Below, in pieces: positions 8,974 to 17,736 of a stretch of 37,491 nt of DNA. Both the position numbers and the translations under genes were made by a program. Positions within the stretch are counted from its first letter, which is position 1, and each line of letters starts with the position of its first letter. The stretch spans positions 1-37,491 of the forward strand of contig JAGBXP010000043.1 of NCBI GenBank assembly GCA_017629215.1, in the 5' to 3' direction. The notes beneath the pieces are model-generated. The model worked only from the letters and a program-made list of their open reading frames with translations, searched no databases and was not told the DNA's origin. Source of the DNA: a bacterium. GTDB lineage: Bacteria > Cyanobacteriota > Vampirovibrionia > Gastranaerophilales > Gastranaerophilaceae.

Positions 8974-9292
8974 AAGATGGTATGATCATGATCCAAAGTT
9001 GTTAGAAGTTATTGAGTTATTGAAAAATTATCAAGAAGAGCTAAAAGAGCATGCAGTAGTTTTTTTAGATAAGTTAGAACAAAAAGTCTCAAAGGAGGCT
9101 CTTGATAGGTTTTATGACCTTGTTAAACCAGTTAATGGCGCAAGATGGTATGATAAAGACCCTATCATTTCCAAAACTGTGGAAATACTTAGGGTTGTTC
9201 CACCAGAGGTACAACATTCTTGTGCTGAAAGATTTATTTTAGCAATAAAGGAAATGGGAATCGAATACGAAAGCCCAAATTATGGCGAATGA
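8957..9292 (+). CDS. Small hypothetical protein with internal WYD-DP duplication
   Basis: This 111-residue acidic soluble protein contains two related halves. The first begins KRWYDHDPKLLEVIELL (residues ~6-22) and the second ARWYDKDPIISKTVEIL (~75-91), each followed by a helical segment. The start overlaps the end of murA by 17 nt and the stop overlaps the mfd start as ATGA, so it is translationally coupled in both directions. GGGGGTG lies about 5 nt before the ATG. I recognise no catalytic motif and no named family. Wedged between a cell-wall gene and a repair helicase, it may be a small helical adaptor (inference). Confidence 0.85.
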   Translation: MSPAYKRWYDHDPKLLEVIELLKNYQEELKEHAVVFLDKLEQKVSKEALDRFYDLVKPVNGARWYDKDPIISKTVEILRVVPPEVQHSCAERFILAIKEMGIEYESPNYGE

Positions 9293-12200
9293 GATTAGAA
9301 AACAGTATATTTTTTAATAGATTAGTCAATAATATAAAGAACAATAGAAGTTTTACAATAACCGGTCTGACGACGTTCAGCCGGCTTTTGCTTGTTAAAT
9401 ATATAAAACAGTTATCAAATAAAAAAATTCTTTTTATTACATCAACCGAGCAGGCTGGTTTGAGATATTGTTCAGATTTAAAAAATATTTGGGATATTCA
9501 TTCAACATTGTTACCATATCAAAATACCTCACCTTATGATGCTATTTCTGGCAACATTTATGATTATCAAAAACAAATAAATATTTTAATATCAAAACCA
9601 GAAATTGTAATAGCTCCGATAAAGGTTTTTACAGAGAAATTTCCAAAAGAAGAATTTTTTACAAAAAACTGTTTAAGACTTAAAGTTGGAGATAGTATTG
9701 AACAACTTGATTTATTAAAAAAACTTACTTCGCTAGGGTATAAGCGTGCAACAATGGTTTCTGATATGGGAGAATTTTCAATTAGAGGTGATATTTCAGA
9801 TATTTATTCACTTGACGACAATCCTATAAGAATTGAATTTTGGGGTGATGAAATAGTTGATATAAGATATTTTAATAATGAAACTCAGAAATCAATTCAA
9901 AAAATTCAAGAAGCTATAATCTTACCATTATATAAGTTTGTGCTTCCTAATATTCTTCCTGCTGAATTATCGACATCAATAAAAGAACAAATTATAGAAG
10001 AAGGATATTTTGAGGGAGTTAATGCATATCAATCGTATTTTAATGATGAATTAATTAATATTTTGGGATATTTTGATGACTATATAATTATTTATGATGA
10101 ATCTGCAGAAATATTTGCTAAATTAGTACAGATTGATGAAAACTTAAAAAATTTTTATAATGAAGCTTTGAAAAATAATTTAATAGAACCTTTAAAAGAA
10201 TTAAATCATTTTTCAGATTTAGAAATTATAAAAAAGACTGCGAGTTATCCCAAAATATCATTAAATAATTTTTTAACAGATGAATGTAATGAAATAATAG
10301 ATGTTGATTCTAGAAATATTCCAATATTTGATGCAAATATGGATAATATAATTGAGTTTTTGATGAATAAAAATGATTATCAAATTACAATTGCAACTGA
10401 TTATAAAGAGAGAATAAAAGAAGTCTTAAATGAATATGGAGTATTTAATATATCATTTATTGATGGAGTTAGCTCATTAGGAACAGAAATTCCAGATGGT
10501 AAGATACTATTTATAACTGATAGAGAACTTTTTAATAAGCGTCAAAAGGATATACCATCAGGTCGTAAGCGACATTATAAAGAAAAAACTGAATATATCG
10601 AAAGCATCAATGATATTAAAGATGGTGAATATGTTGTTCATACAATACACGGTGTAGGTATCTATCAAGGGCTAACAAAACAAGAATTTGATGGTCAATT
10701 AAAAGATTATTTAACTATTGAATACGCTAATAGAGATAAGTTGCACATACCTGCAGAACAAATAAATATGCTTTGTCGGTATAGAGGCTCTGGACAAATT
10801 AAACCAAAGCTTTCTAGAATGGGTGGCACAGATTGGGAGAATACAAAAACTAGAGTTAAGAAAGAAGTAGAGGCAATAGCCTATGACTTACTTAGGTTAT
10901 ATGCTCGTAGAAAAATGCAAGAGGGTATCGCTTTCGCTCCAGATTCACCTTTGCAATTTGAAATGGAAGATGCCTTTGAATATATAGAAACTCCAGACCA
11001 AAATAAAGCTATAAATGATATTAAACTTGATATGGAAAACTCTAGTCCAATGGATAGGCTTATTTGTGGTGATGTAGGGTTTGGGAAAACAGAAGTTGCT
11101 ATGCGAGCAATGTTTAAGGCTATAACATCTTTGAAACAAGTTGCTGTAATTGTACCAACGACAGTTTTAGCTTTGCAACATTACCAAACCATATCTGAAA
11201 GATTTAAGCCTTTTGGTATTAATGTTGAATTACTATGTAGATTTCGTAGTGCAAAGGAACAAAAAGAAACTTTAAAAAATTTAGCTTCTGGTAAATGTGA
11301 TGTAGTTGTAGCAACTCATAAGTTATTACAGGATAATATCAGTTTTAAAGATTTGGGTTTGCTAGTTATTGATGAGGAACATAGATTTGGTGTGAGACAT
11401 AAAGAAAAATTAAAAGAATTTAGAGAAAATATTGATATAATTTCAATGTCAGCAACTCCAATACCTAGAACTCTTTATATGTCTCTTTCAGGAATTAAGG
11501 ATATATCAATAATTAATACGCCACCTCAAAATCGTTTACCAATAAAAACTTATGTTGGAGAATATAATGAGCAAGTAATAAAAAATGCAATTGTTAATGA
11601 GTTGGATCGGGATGGTCAAGTCTTTTATTTATATAATAGAGTTGAAACAATTGAAGAATTTAAGCTAGAGTTACAAAAAATTGTACCAAATGCAAGAATT
11701 GCTATTGGTCATGGTCAGTTAAATGAAAAGCAGTTAGAAGAAGTTATTATTAATTTTGCTAATCATGAAACAGATATTCTATTATGTACAACTATTATTG
11801 AAAATGGTTTAGATATTCCAAATTCTAATACGATAATTATACACGATGCTGATAAATTAGGATTAGCCCAACTTTATCAATTACGTGGCAGAGTTGGACG
11901 AAGCGAAAAACAAGCTTATTGCTATTGTTTGTATAAAAAATCTAAGGAACTAACAAAAGAAGCATCTGAAAGATTAAAAGCAATAAAAGAATTTACAACT
12001 CTTGGTAGTGGCTATCGTATTGCGATGAGAGATGTTGAAATTAGAGGAGTTGGAAATATTCTTGGAACGAAACAACACGGACATATGATTAATGTAGGTT
12101 TTGATACATATTGTCAACTGTTAGATGAAACAGTGCAAGAGCTTAAAGGCGAAGTAGAAAAGCAAACTAAGCCTGCTATTGTTGATATTAATATAACTGC

Positions 12201-12657
12201 ATTTATTCCTGATGAATGGGTTGGTTCTACTGAACAAAAAATGATTGAATATAAAAGACTTGCTGATGTAAAAAATGAAACTGAACTTGAGTATATAATT
12301 TCCGAGTGGAAAGATAGATTTTCAAAAATTCCAATGGAAGTTGAAAATTTAACTAAATTGATTAAACTTAGGCTCTTAGCAACTGATTGTTTAATATCAA
12401 TTATTAGAGAGTCAGGGAATTTAATAAGAATTTATACACCATTTACTCAATATGAATGGAATATTTTAAAATCTAAAATTAATGTTGATATATTAAGAAG
12501 AGTAAAGTTTACAATTGCGCCCAAAACGTGTAATGAAGGTAAATCCCTATTATTATTAAATTCTGAATATCTAGCATTTGATGAAATATTTAACATTTTA
12601 TCAACTTTGTTTTATGATATAAAGAAAGCAGTTAACGAATATTTTATTAAAAATTAA
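9289..12657 (+). CDS. mfd: Transcription-repair coupling factor
   Basis: Mfd displaces stalled RNA polymerase and recruits UvrA for strand-specific nucleotide excision repair. The 1122-residue protein has the full order. A UvrB-like N-terminal region is followed by the CarD-like RNA polymerase-interaction domain (GEYVVHTIHGVGIYQGL, about residue 444 on). The SF2 translocase has Walker A GDVGFGKT at 594-601 and a DEEH box at 695-698. SMSATPIPRTLY, QLRGRVGRS and the C-terminal TRCF domain follow. Length is typical. The ATG at 9289 overlaps the previous stop by 4 nt (ATGA), so expression depends on read-through from murA. No unusual features. Confidence 0.97.
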   Translation: MRLENSIFFNRLVNNIKNNRSFTITGLTTFSRLLLVKYIKQLSNKKILFITSTEQAGLRYCSDLKNIWDIHSTLLPYQNTSPYDAISGNIYDYQKQINILISKPEIVIAPIKVFTEKFPKEEFFTKNCLRLKVGDSIEQLDLLKKLTSLGYKRATMVSDMGEFSIRGDISDIYSLDDNPIRIEFWGDEIVDIRYFNNETQKSIQKIQEAIILPLYKFVLPNILPAELSTSIKEQIIEEGYFEGVNAYQSYFNDELINILGYFDDYIIIYDESAEIFAKLVQIDENLKNFYNEALKNNLIEPLKELNHFSDLEIIKKTASYPKISLNNFLTDECNEIIDVDSRNIPIFDANMDNIIEFLMNKNDYQITIATDYKERIKEVLNEYGVFNISFIDGVSSLGTEIPDGKILFITDRELFNKRQKDIPSGRKRHYKEKTEYIESINDIKDGEYVVHTIHGVGIYQGLTKQEFDGQLKDYLTIEYANRDKLHIPAEQINMLCRYRGSGQIKPKLSRMGGTDWENTKTRVKKEVEAIAYDLLRLYARRKMQEGIAFAPDSPLQFEMEDAFEYIETPDQNKAINDIKLDMENSSPMDRLICGDVGFGKTEVAMRAMFKAITSLKQVAVIVPTTVLALQHYQTISERFKPFGINVELLCRFRSAKEQKETLKNLASGKCDVVVATHKLLQDNISFKDLGLLVIDEEHRFGVRHKEKLKEFRENIDIISMSATPIPRTLYMSLSGIKDISIINTPPQNRLPIKTYVGEYNEQVIKNAIVNELDRDGQVFYLYNRVETIEEFKLELQKIVPNARIAIGHGQLNEKQLEEVIINFANHETDILLCTTIIENGLDIPNSNTIIIHDADKLGLAQLYQLRGRVGRSEKQAYCYCLYKKSKELTKEASERLKAIKEFTTLGSGYRIAMRDVEIRGVGNILGTKQHGHMINVGFDTYCQLLDETVQELKGEVEKQTKPAIVDINITAFIPDEWVGSTEQKMIEYKRLADVKNETELEYIISEWKDRFSKIPMEVENLTKLIKLRLLATDCLISIIRESGNLIRIYTPFTQYEWNILKSKINVDILRRVKFTIAPKTCNEGKSLLLLNSEYLAFDEIFNILSTLFYDIKKAVNEYFIKN

Positions 12658-12695
12658 TTTAATTAGGATTAGAATGTTTAATAGAGGAGTATAAT

Positions 12696-13805
12696 ATGAA
12701 AAAAATTATTACTTGCGTAGCATTATCGATATTTTTACTTTCAGGATGTTCATCATCTAAGAATGCAATAATTCAAGTTAATGGTAAATCTATTACAAAA
12801 GCTCAATTTGAAAAAGCGATAGATAAAGAATTAAATAATTCAGCTTTTAAAGCTTTTGGAGGTGCAAGTAATTTTGTAAAATCCGATGATAATATTATGT
12901 ATATCATTTATAAAGAAAAAGTTGTAAAAGAATTAATTATTAAATCATTAATAGATGAAGAAATTGCAAAACGAGGTATAAAGGTTTCAGATGAGGATAT
13001 AAAAGCTGAACTTAAAACTGTTATAGATAGAGTTGGCTCAAAAGAGGAATTAAATAAAACTTTAAAGGCTAGAGGTATTTCTAATGATGAATTTACTGAA
13101 GATTTAAAAAATCAAATTAGAATAAAAAAATTAATCAACTCTATTTCTAATATAAAAGTCTCAGATGCTGATGCTCAAAAATTTTATAATGCGAATGCTG
13201 AAAAATTTAAACATCCTGAGCAAGTAAGAGCATCGCACATATTAATAAGCTCAGATTTGTTACAGATGATAAAACAAATTAAAGCTAAAGATAAAAAGAT
13301 TTCATCAGCAGACTTAAATACAAAAATTGAAAAATTACAGGCTGAACAAAAAGAAAAAGCTGAATCAATTTTAAGGGAAGTGAAAGCAAATCCTAATAAT
13401 TTTGAAAAAATAGCAATGCAAAAATCTGATGATAAGGTTAGTGCAGAAAGAGGTGGTGAATTAGGATTTTTCTCGGCAAGAGATATGGTTCCTGAATTTA
13501 CAAAAGCAGCTTTTTCAATGAAGCCTAATACAATAAGTGAAAATCTTGTTAAGACAAGCTATGGTTATCATATTATAAAAGTAACAGATAGAATGGAACC
13601 AGGTACAATTCCTTTTGTTAAGGTAAAAGATAATATTAAATTTATGCTTGAAACACAAGAACAAATAAAAGTTCTTAAAAATCTAACAGATGGTCTTATG
13701 AAGACTGCTAATATATCATATATTGATGAAAGTTACGATGTTGAGAAACTTATAAAAAATAGAATTAAAGAAGATAAAAAAGAAAATAATACAGAAAAAA
13801 AATAA
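12696..13805 (+). CDS. Parvulin-type peptidyl-prolyl isomerase lipoprotein (PrsA/SurA-like)
   Basis: A lipoprotein signal (MKKIITCVALSIFLLSGC) has a lipobox ending at C18, so the mature protein is membrane-anchored outside the cytoplasm. A SurA_N/PrsA-like chaperone region follows, then a PpiC rotamase domain at about 175-298 (VRASHILIS, RGGELGFFSARDMVPEF, SYGYHIIKV). The rotamase carries an extra charged helical insert of ~35 residues right after the SHILI strand (LLQMIKQIKAKDKKISSADL). The Lys/Glu-rich C-terminus looks disordered. It probably folds exported proteins. GAGGAG sits 5-6 nt before the ATG. The 38-nt gap after mfd suggests the same transcript. Confidence 0.92.
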   Translation: MKKIITCVALSIFLLSGCSSSKNAIIQVNGKSITKAQFEKAIDKELNNSAFKAFGGASNFVKSDDNIMYIIYKEKVVKELIIKSLIDEEIAKRGIKVSDEDIKAELKTVIDRVGSKEELNKTLKARGISNDEFTEDLKNQIRIKKLINSISNIKVSDADAQKFYNANAEKFKHPEQVRASHILISSDLLQMIKQIKAKDKKISSADLNTKIEKLQAEQKEKAESILREVKANPNNFEKIAMQKSDDKVSAERGGELGFFSARDMVPEFTKAAFSMKPNTISENLVKTSYGYHIIKVTDRMEPGTIPFVKVKDNIKFMLETQEQIKVLKNLTDGLMKTANISYIDESYDVEKLIKNRIKEDKKENNTEKK

Positions 13806-13825
13806 GGATATTAAAGGAGAAACAA

Positions 13826-14155
13826 ATGAATACAGCAACAGTTATTGGTAGAGCAGGTCAAGATGCTGAGATTAGATATTTTGAGTCTGGAAAAGTAAAA
13901 ACAACTTTTTCATTAGCTGTTAATAGATGGGATTCTAAAACAAAAGAAAATGTTGCAGATTGGTTTAATATTGAAGTATGGGATAAGCAAGCTGAGTTTG
14001 CTGGCGAATATGTAAAAAAAGGACGTGAAGTTGCTGTAGATGGTAGGATTTCTATTAGCAAATGGACAGATCAATCTGGTGAAGAAAAAGAAAGATTTTT
14101 AATCATTGCTAATGACATTAGATTGTTAGGCTCACGTAGAGATACAGAAGTATAA
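13826..14155 (+). CDS. ssb: Single-stranded DNA-binding protein, short form
   Basis: The 109-residue protein is a single OB fold: MNTATVIGRAGQDAEIRYF, KTTFSLAVNRW, and WFNIEVWDKQAEFAGEYVKK followed by VDGRISISKW. It ends right after the last OB strand (ANDIRLLGSRRDTEV). The Gly/Pro-rich linker and the acidic DDDIPF-like tip that recruits repair and replication partners in typical bacterial SSBs are absent. AAGGAGAAACAA precedes the ATG. It lies 20 nt after the parvulin gene. It could be the main SSB of this genome or a second, specialised copy; the window cannot decide. Confidence 0.93.
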   Translation: MNTATVIGRAGQDAEIRYFESGKVKTTFSLAVNRWDSKTKENVADWFNIEVWDKQAEFAGEYVKKGREVAVDGRISISKWTDQSGEEKERFLIIANDIRLLGSRRDTEV

Positions 14156-14178
14156 AATAGGATAAATATAATAAAGTT

Positions 14179-15483
14179 ATGATATTTTCTGATTTAGTTG
14201 GTATAATTGCGGATGATTTAACGGGTGCTAATGATACGGCTTTACAGTTTCATCAAAAGGGCGCAAATACCAAGATATTATTAGATAGTAATTGTTCTCC
14301 AAAAGTTAAGGCTGGGACTGAAGTATGGGCTTTATCTAGTGAATCTCGTAATGTGCCGTTAGATGAAGCTATAAAACGAGTAGAAAAAGCTGTTTTAACT
14401 TTTACCGAAAATTTTAATTTTGATTATTTTTATAAAAAAATTGACTCAACACTTAGAGGGCATATTGCACTTGAAACAATGACAATGCTAAATATTTTAA
14501 ATTATGATGCAGCTATTGTAATTCCAGCATTCCCTCAAGAGGGTCGTATAACAGTTGGTGGTTATCACCTAGCAAAAGGTGTTCCAATTGGTAAAACTGA
14601 AATGGCAATTGATCCTCATTCACCGATTACTGAATCTCATGTGCCAACATTGCTTAAAACCCAATTAGGAGAAGAAGGTGCTAATATTGTTGGGATTATA
14701 GATTTAAGAACAGTAATGAGTGGAGCTGGTCCTATACTAATGAGAATTAATGAATTAATTAGTGAAGGGAAACGCTTAATTGTTGCTGATGCAACATCAT
14801 TAACGGATATTGAACAAATTGCTCTAGCTATAAATAAAAGTGATAAAAAGATATTACCTACAGGTACCGCTGCTGGTGCGCAAGTGTTTTCAAAATATTG
14901 GTTAGCAGGAATAGAAAAAGAAAATAATAAGGTTAACGTAGGTTCGTTACCAAGATTTATTGTATCAGGTACTGCGACTCAAATAACAGCCAATCAAGTT
15001 AAAAAGCTTGAACAATCTGATGACTATAATGATGTAAATTTTATTGCGTTAGAAGCTTTTGAAATATTAAATGGTGTAAATGATGGTTTAGTTGAAAGAG
15101 TTGTTACAAATTTAAAAAGTGGAGTTACGGTATGTGTACATACATCAAATTTGATAGCTAATTTTGATGGATTTTCAGAGGATTCTTATAATGCCGAATT
15201 GACGAAAGAAAAGTTTGCAAGTATGATAACTGATTTTTTAGCAGAGTTAACTCAAAAAGTAACTGAGAAAATGGAAGTAATATTAATAACATTAGGCGGT
15301 GAAACTTCTTATAAATGTTGTAAGTCAATAAATTCAAATGAATTACAACTTGTGGATGAAGTTGCTCCTGCTATTTCAATTTGTTCTGATATTAATAGAA
15401 AATGGGTTATAACAAAATCTGGAAATTTAGGTAATAGTAATACATTAATTGAAATCTTAAAGTATTTAGAACATCATGAGTAA
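14179..15483 (+). CDS. Four-carbon acid sugar kinase family (DUF1537)
   Basis: The N-terminus VGIIADDLTGANDTALQF is the signature of the DUF1537 kinases, whose characterised members phosphorylate four-carbon acids such as D/L-threonate and D-erythronate. Further family-like pieces include YKKIDSTLRGHI (about residue 93), the nucleotide-side SGTATQITANQ and, near the end, LITLGGETSYKCC. Length (434 aa) fits. The stop overlaps the pdxA start by 8 nt, so the two are translationally coupled. The ATG has no ribosome site within range, but TATAAT lies 6 nt upstream, so a leaderless start is possible. The substrate could be threonate or 4-hydroxythreonine (inference from the pairing). Confidence 0.9.
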   Translation: MIFSDLVGIIADDLTGANDTALQFHQKGANTKILLDSNCSPKVKAGTEVWALSSESRNVPLDEAIKRVEKAVLTFTENFNFDYFYKKIDSTLRGHIALETMTMLNILNYDAAIVIPAFPQEGRITVGGYHLAKGVPIGKTEMAIDPHSPITESHVPTLLKTQLGEEGANIVGIIDLRTVMSGAGPILMRINELISEGKRLIVADATSLTDIEQIALAINKSDKKILPTGTAAGAQVFSKYWLAGIEKENNKVNVGSLPRFIVSGTATQITANQVKKLEQSDDYNDVNFIALEAFEILNGVNDGLVERVVTNLKSGVTVCVHTSNLIANFDGFSEDSYNAELTKEKFASMITDFLAELTQKVTEKMEVILITLGGETSYKCCKSINSNELQLVDEVAPAISICSDINRKWVITKSGNLGNSNTLIEILKYLEHHE

Positions 15484-16405
15484 GTATTCTGAAAAAATTG
15501 CAATTTTAACGGGAGATCCTAATGGAATTGGAGCTGAAGTTACAGTAAAGGCTCTAAATCTTCTTAATTTGCCACCTAAGGATATTATCCTAATTTCTAA
15601 TGATAAAATTTTAAATTCGGTAGGTAAATTATATAACAATTATGAAATTATAAATGTTGATTATAATTCTTCTATAAGATTTGGCGAAATTACAACTGAA
15701 GCTGGTGATTTTTCATATAATTGTATTAAAAAGGCTTGTGAGATAAGACCGAAGTTTATTGTAACAGCGCCAGTGTCAAAAGAGGCGTTACATTTGGCTG
15801 GTCATTGTTTCAATGGACAAACTGAGATATTGGAAAAATTTTTAGCACGAGATAGGCAAAAAGCTGAAATGCTTTTTGTTTCAAGAGATTTTAGAGTACT
15901 ACTTCTAACAAGACATGTTGCACTCAAGGATATTAAAATTACTCAAGATATTATTATTGAAAAAGTTGAAAGATTAAGATATTATTTCCAAAATAAACTA
16001 TATATAAAGAAACCTTCTTTTGCGCTATGTGCTTTAAATCCACATGCAGGTGAAAATGGAATCATTGGTAGCGAGGAAATAGAAATAATATTACCAACTG
16101 TAGAATATTTGAGAAAACGAGGTATTAATATAACCAATCCATTACCAGCTGATTCTCTATTTGTGAATGCTAGTAAAAGTTATGTTAACGGAGAAAAAAT
16201 GCCTTATGATTGTTATATTGCTTGTTACCACGATCAAGGCTTAATACCTATAAAAACTATAGCTTCGGAAAAAACTGTAAATATGACAATTGGTCTTGAT
16301 ATTATAAGAACATCGCCATCACATGGAACAGCTTTTGATATTGCTGGGAAAGGGATTGCTTCTGCTGATTCAATGATAGAGGCTATAAAAACTTGTTTTG
16401 TTTAA
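15476..16405 (+). CDS. pdxA: 4-hydroxythreonine-4-phosphate dehydrogenase (PdxA / PdxA2)
   Basis: The enzyme oxidises 4-phosphohydroxy-L-threonine for pyridoxal-phosphate synthesis; the PdxA2 branch instead oxidises 4-phospho-threonate or erythronate to dihydroxyacetone phosphate. The start ILTGDPNGIGAEV and three metal-binding histidines are present: H147 (RHVALKDI), H190 (LNPHAGENG) and H252 (CYHDQGLIPIK). The closing SPSHGTAFDIAGKG is also diagnostic. At 309 aa it is a little shorter than E. coli PdxA. Coupled to a DUF1537 kinase, it may belong to a threonate-type catabolic pair or receive phosphohydroxythreonine from that kinase. Choosing between PdxA and PdxA2 needs a phylogeny. Confidence 0.93.
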   Translation: MSKYSEKIAILTGDPNGIGAEVTVKALNLLNLPPKDIILISNDKILNSVGKLYNNYEIINVDYNSSIRFGEITTEAGDFSYNCIKKACEIRPKFIVTAPVSKEALHLAGHCFNGQTEILEKFLARDRQKAEMLFVSRDFRVLLLTRHVALKDIKITQDIIIEKVERLRYYFQNKLYIKKPSFALCALNPHAGENGIIGSEEIEIILPTVEYLRKRGINITNPLPADSLFVNASKSYVNGEKMPYDCYIACYHDQGLIPIKTIASEKTVNMTIGLDIIRTSPSHGTAFDIAGKGIASADSMIEAIKTCFV

Positions 16406-16419
16406 TGTTTTTATTTTTT

Positions 16420-16463
16420 ACAAAAAAAACAGGTTCTATGATTATAGTACCTGTTTTTTTTGT
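16420..16463. terminator. Bidirectional intrinsic terminator between pdxA and rplR
   Basis: A 15-bp inverted repeat pairs 16420-16434 with 16449-16463 (core AACAGGT / ACCTGTT) around a 14-nt loop. It has runs of eight A and eight T, so it can stop transcription from both converging genes. Confidence 0.9.
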
Positions 16464-16480
16464 AATGTCTTAATATATTA

Positions 16481-16849
16481 TTAGAACATTAAACCAGCTT
16501 CTCTTGCTGCATCAGCCAATGCTGCAATTCTGCCGTGGTATAAGAAACCACCTCTGTCAAATACTACACATTCAACACCTTTAGCTAGAGCTTTCTTTGC
16601 GATTGCTTCGCCAACAACCTTAGCTGCTTCTACGTTACCTCCGTGAGCTAACTTTTCTTTAAGTTCTTTATCCACTGATGAAGCAGAACATACTGTAACA
16701 TTCTTTTCGTCATCAATAAGTTGTGCATAAATGTGCTTTGTACTTCTGTAAACAGCTAATCTAGGGAATTCTGTTGTCCCAGCTAATTTAGTTCTAATTG
16801 TTCTGTGTCTTTTTTGAACTTTTGGTTTTCTAATTTCTTGTTTAATCAT
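16481..16849 (-). CDS. rplR: 50S ribosomal protein L18
   Basis: This 122-residue protein binds 5S rRNA in the large subunit. The basic N-terminus ([19 protein letters not shown]), [19 protein letters not shown] and the ending [24 protein letters not shown] are diagnostic. AAGGAT lies about 8 nt upstream of the ATG. It follows rplF after an unusually long 139-nt gap. Downstream, rpsE, rpmD, rplO and secY, which follow L18 in almost all bacteria, are absent; the operon ends at a terminator facing pdxA. Confidence 0.97.
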   Translation of the reverse strand: MIKQEIRKPKVQKRHRTIRTKLAGTTEFPRLAVYRSTKHIYAQLIDDEKNVTVCSASSVDKELKEKLAHGGNVEAAKVVGEAIAKKALAKGVECVVFDRGGFLYHGRIAALADAAREAGLMF

Positions 16850-16988
16850 TTTGGTTATCCTTTCTACTCAAACCTTCTTGGGAAACAAGACCCAAGGGTT
16901 TATATGAGCATTTACTATTTTTAAAAGTTCCTGAAGCAAGTTCAGGATAAGATATCTGTAGCGTTCGCTAAGCTCACGAACATCTATC
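16850..16988 (-). repeat. Hairpin-rich spacer with REP-like palindrome between rplF and rplR
   Basis: Reading the minus strand from rplF to rplR, three short hairpins occur in succession. They are GTTCG-9nt-CGAAC, CCTGAA-CTTGC-TTCAGG and CTTGGG-8nt-CCCAAG, followed by the rplR ribosome site. The middle one, in the context ATCCTGAACTTGCTTCAGGA, resembles the short palindromic intergenic repeats dispersed in many bacterial genomes. No coding content was seen. Confidence 0.55.
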
Positions 16989-17528
16989 TTATTTTTTACC
17001 AGCTTTACCAGCTTTACGTCTAATGTATTCACCTTCGTATTTAACACCTTTTCCTTTGTATACTTCAGGTGGACGTTTGCTTCTGATGAATGCTGCAACA
17101 TCACCAACTGCTTGTTTGTTAGTACCAGCAACTGTGATTTTTGTGTTAGCTTCAACAGAAAGAGTAATTCCTGTTGGAGGTACAATTAGAACTGGATGAG
17201 AGTAACCAAGAGCCATGTTTAGGTTTGAACCTTCCATGTTAGCACGGTAACCAACACCAACGATTTCTAATTTCTTTTCAAAACCTTTTGAAACACCTTC
17301 TACAGCGTTTGCAATAAGAGTTCTGAATAATCCGTGTAAAGCGCCAGTTTTTCTATCATTTGAGTTTGGTTCAACGATAATGTTGTTTTCAACAACTGAA
17401 ACTTTAACTTCATCTCTATAAGCAACTGTTTCAGTACCTTTTGGACCTTTAACTGTTACTAAGTTGTTTTCTATCTTAACTTCAACTCCTGATGGAATTG
17501 CGATAGGTTTTTTACCAATACGTGACAT
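16989..17528 (-). CDS. rplF: 50S ribosomal protein L6
   Basis: This 179-residue large-subunit protein begins MSRIGKKPIAIPSGVEV, which fixes the start at 17528. An in-frame ATG eight codons upstream overlaps the ribosome site AAAAAGGAGAAAATATT and is rejected. The duplicated L6 fold is visible, and the C-terminal signature RSKRPPEVYKGKGVKY is intact, ending KAGKAGKK. It lies between rpsH and rplR as in the spc operon, but separated from them by 208 and 139 nt instead of the usual short spacers. Confidence 0.98.
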   Translation of the reverse strand: MSRIGKKPIAIPSGVEVKIENNLVTVKGPKGTETVAYRDEVKVSVVENNIIVEPNSNDRKTGALHGLFRTLIANAVEGVSKGFEKKLEIVGVGYRANMEGSNLNMALGYSHPVLIVPPTGITLSVEANTKITVAGTNKQAVGDVAAFIRSKRPPEVYKGKGVKYEGEYIRRKAGKAGKK

Positions 17529-17554
17529 AATATTTTCTCCTTTTTTTATCAAGC

Positions 17555-17736
17555 CTTTCTGCCAATTACGCTTGAATACTATTTACAAATCTACGGCATT
17601 GTTTTGCGCCTGTGCAATCGAAGATTGCTTCACTCCACTTCGCTTACGCTACATTTCGTAACGGCGCTGTCGTAGTGTTTCGCCCTGCTCGCATTTGCCT
17701 TCGCAAACGCGACACCGGCTCACACCGGCCTACGGC
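17555..17736 (-). repeat. GC-rich insert between rpsH and rplF
   Basis: Counting bases 17590-17739 gives about 55% GC against ~30% in the flanks. The stretch holds short palindromes (GCAATC-GAA-GATTGC; a CACCGG direct repeat in CACCGGCTCACACCGG; TTTGCCTTCGCAAA). It has no convincing reading frame. It looks like a mobile or dispersed intergenic repeat, or a structured RNA within the rpsH-rplF transcript. Confidence 0.55.

Noticed and set aside
16868-17185. A 105-codon open frame overlapping rplF
   Set aside because: It lies in another frame of the strongly conserved L6 coding region and runs into the hairpin spacer; no ribosome site.
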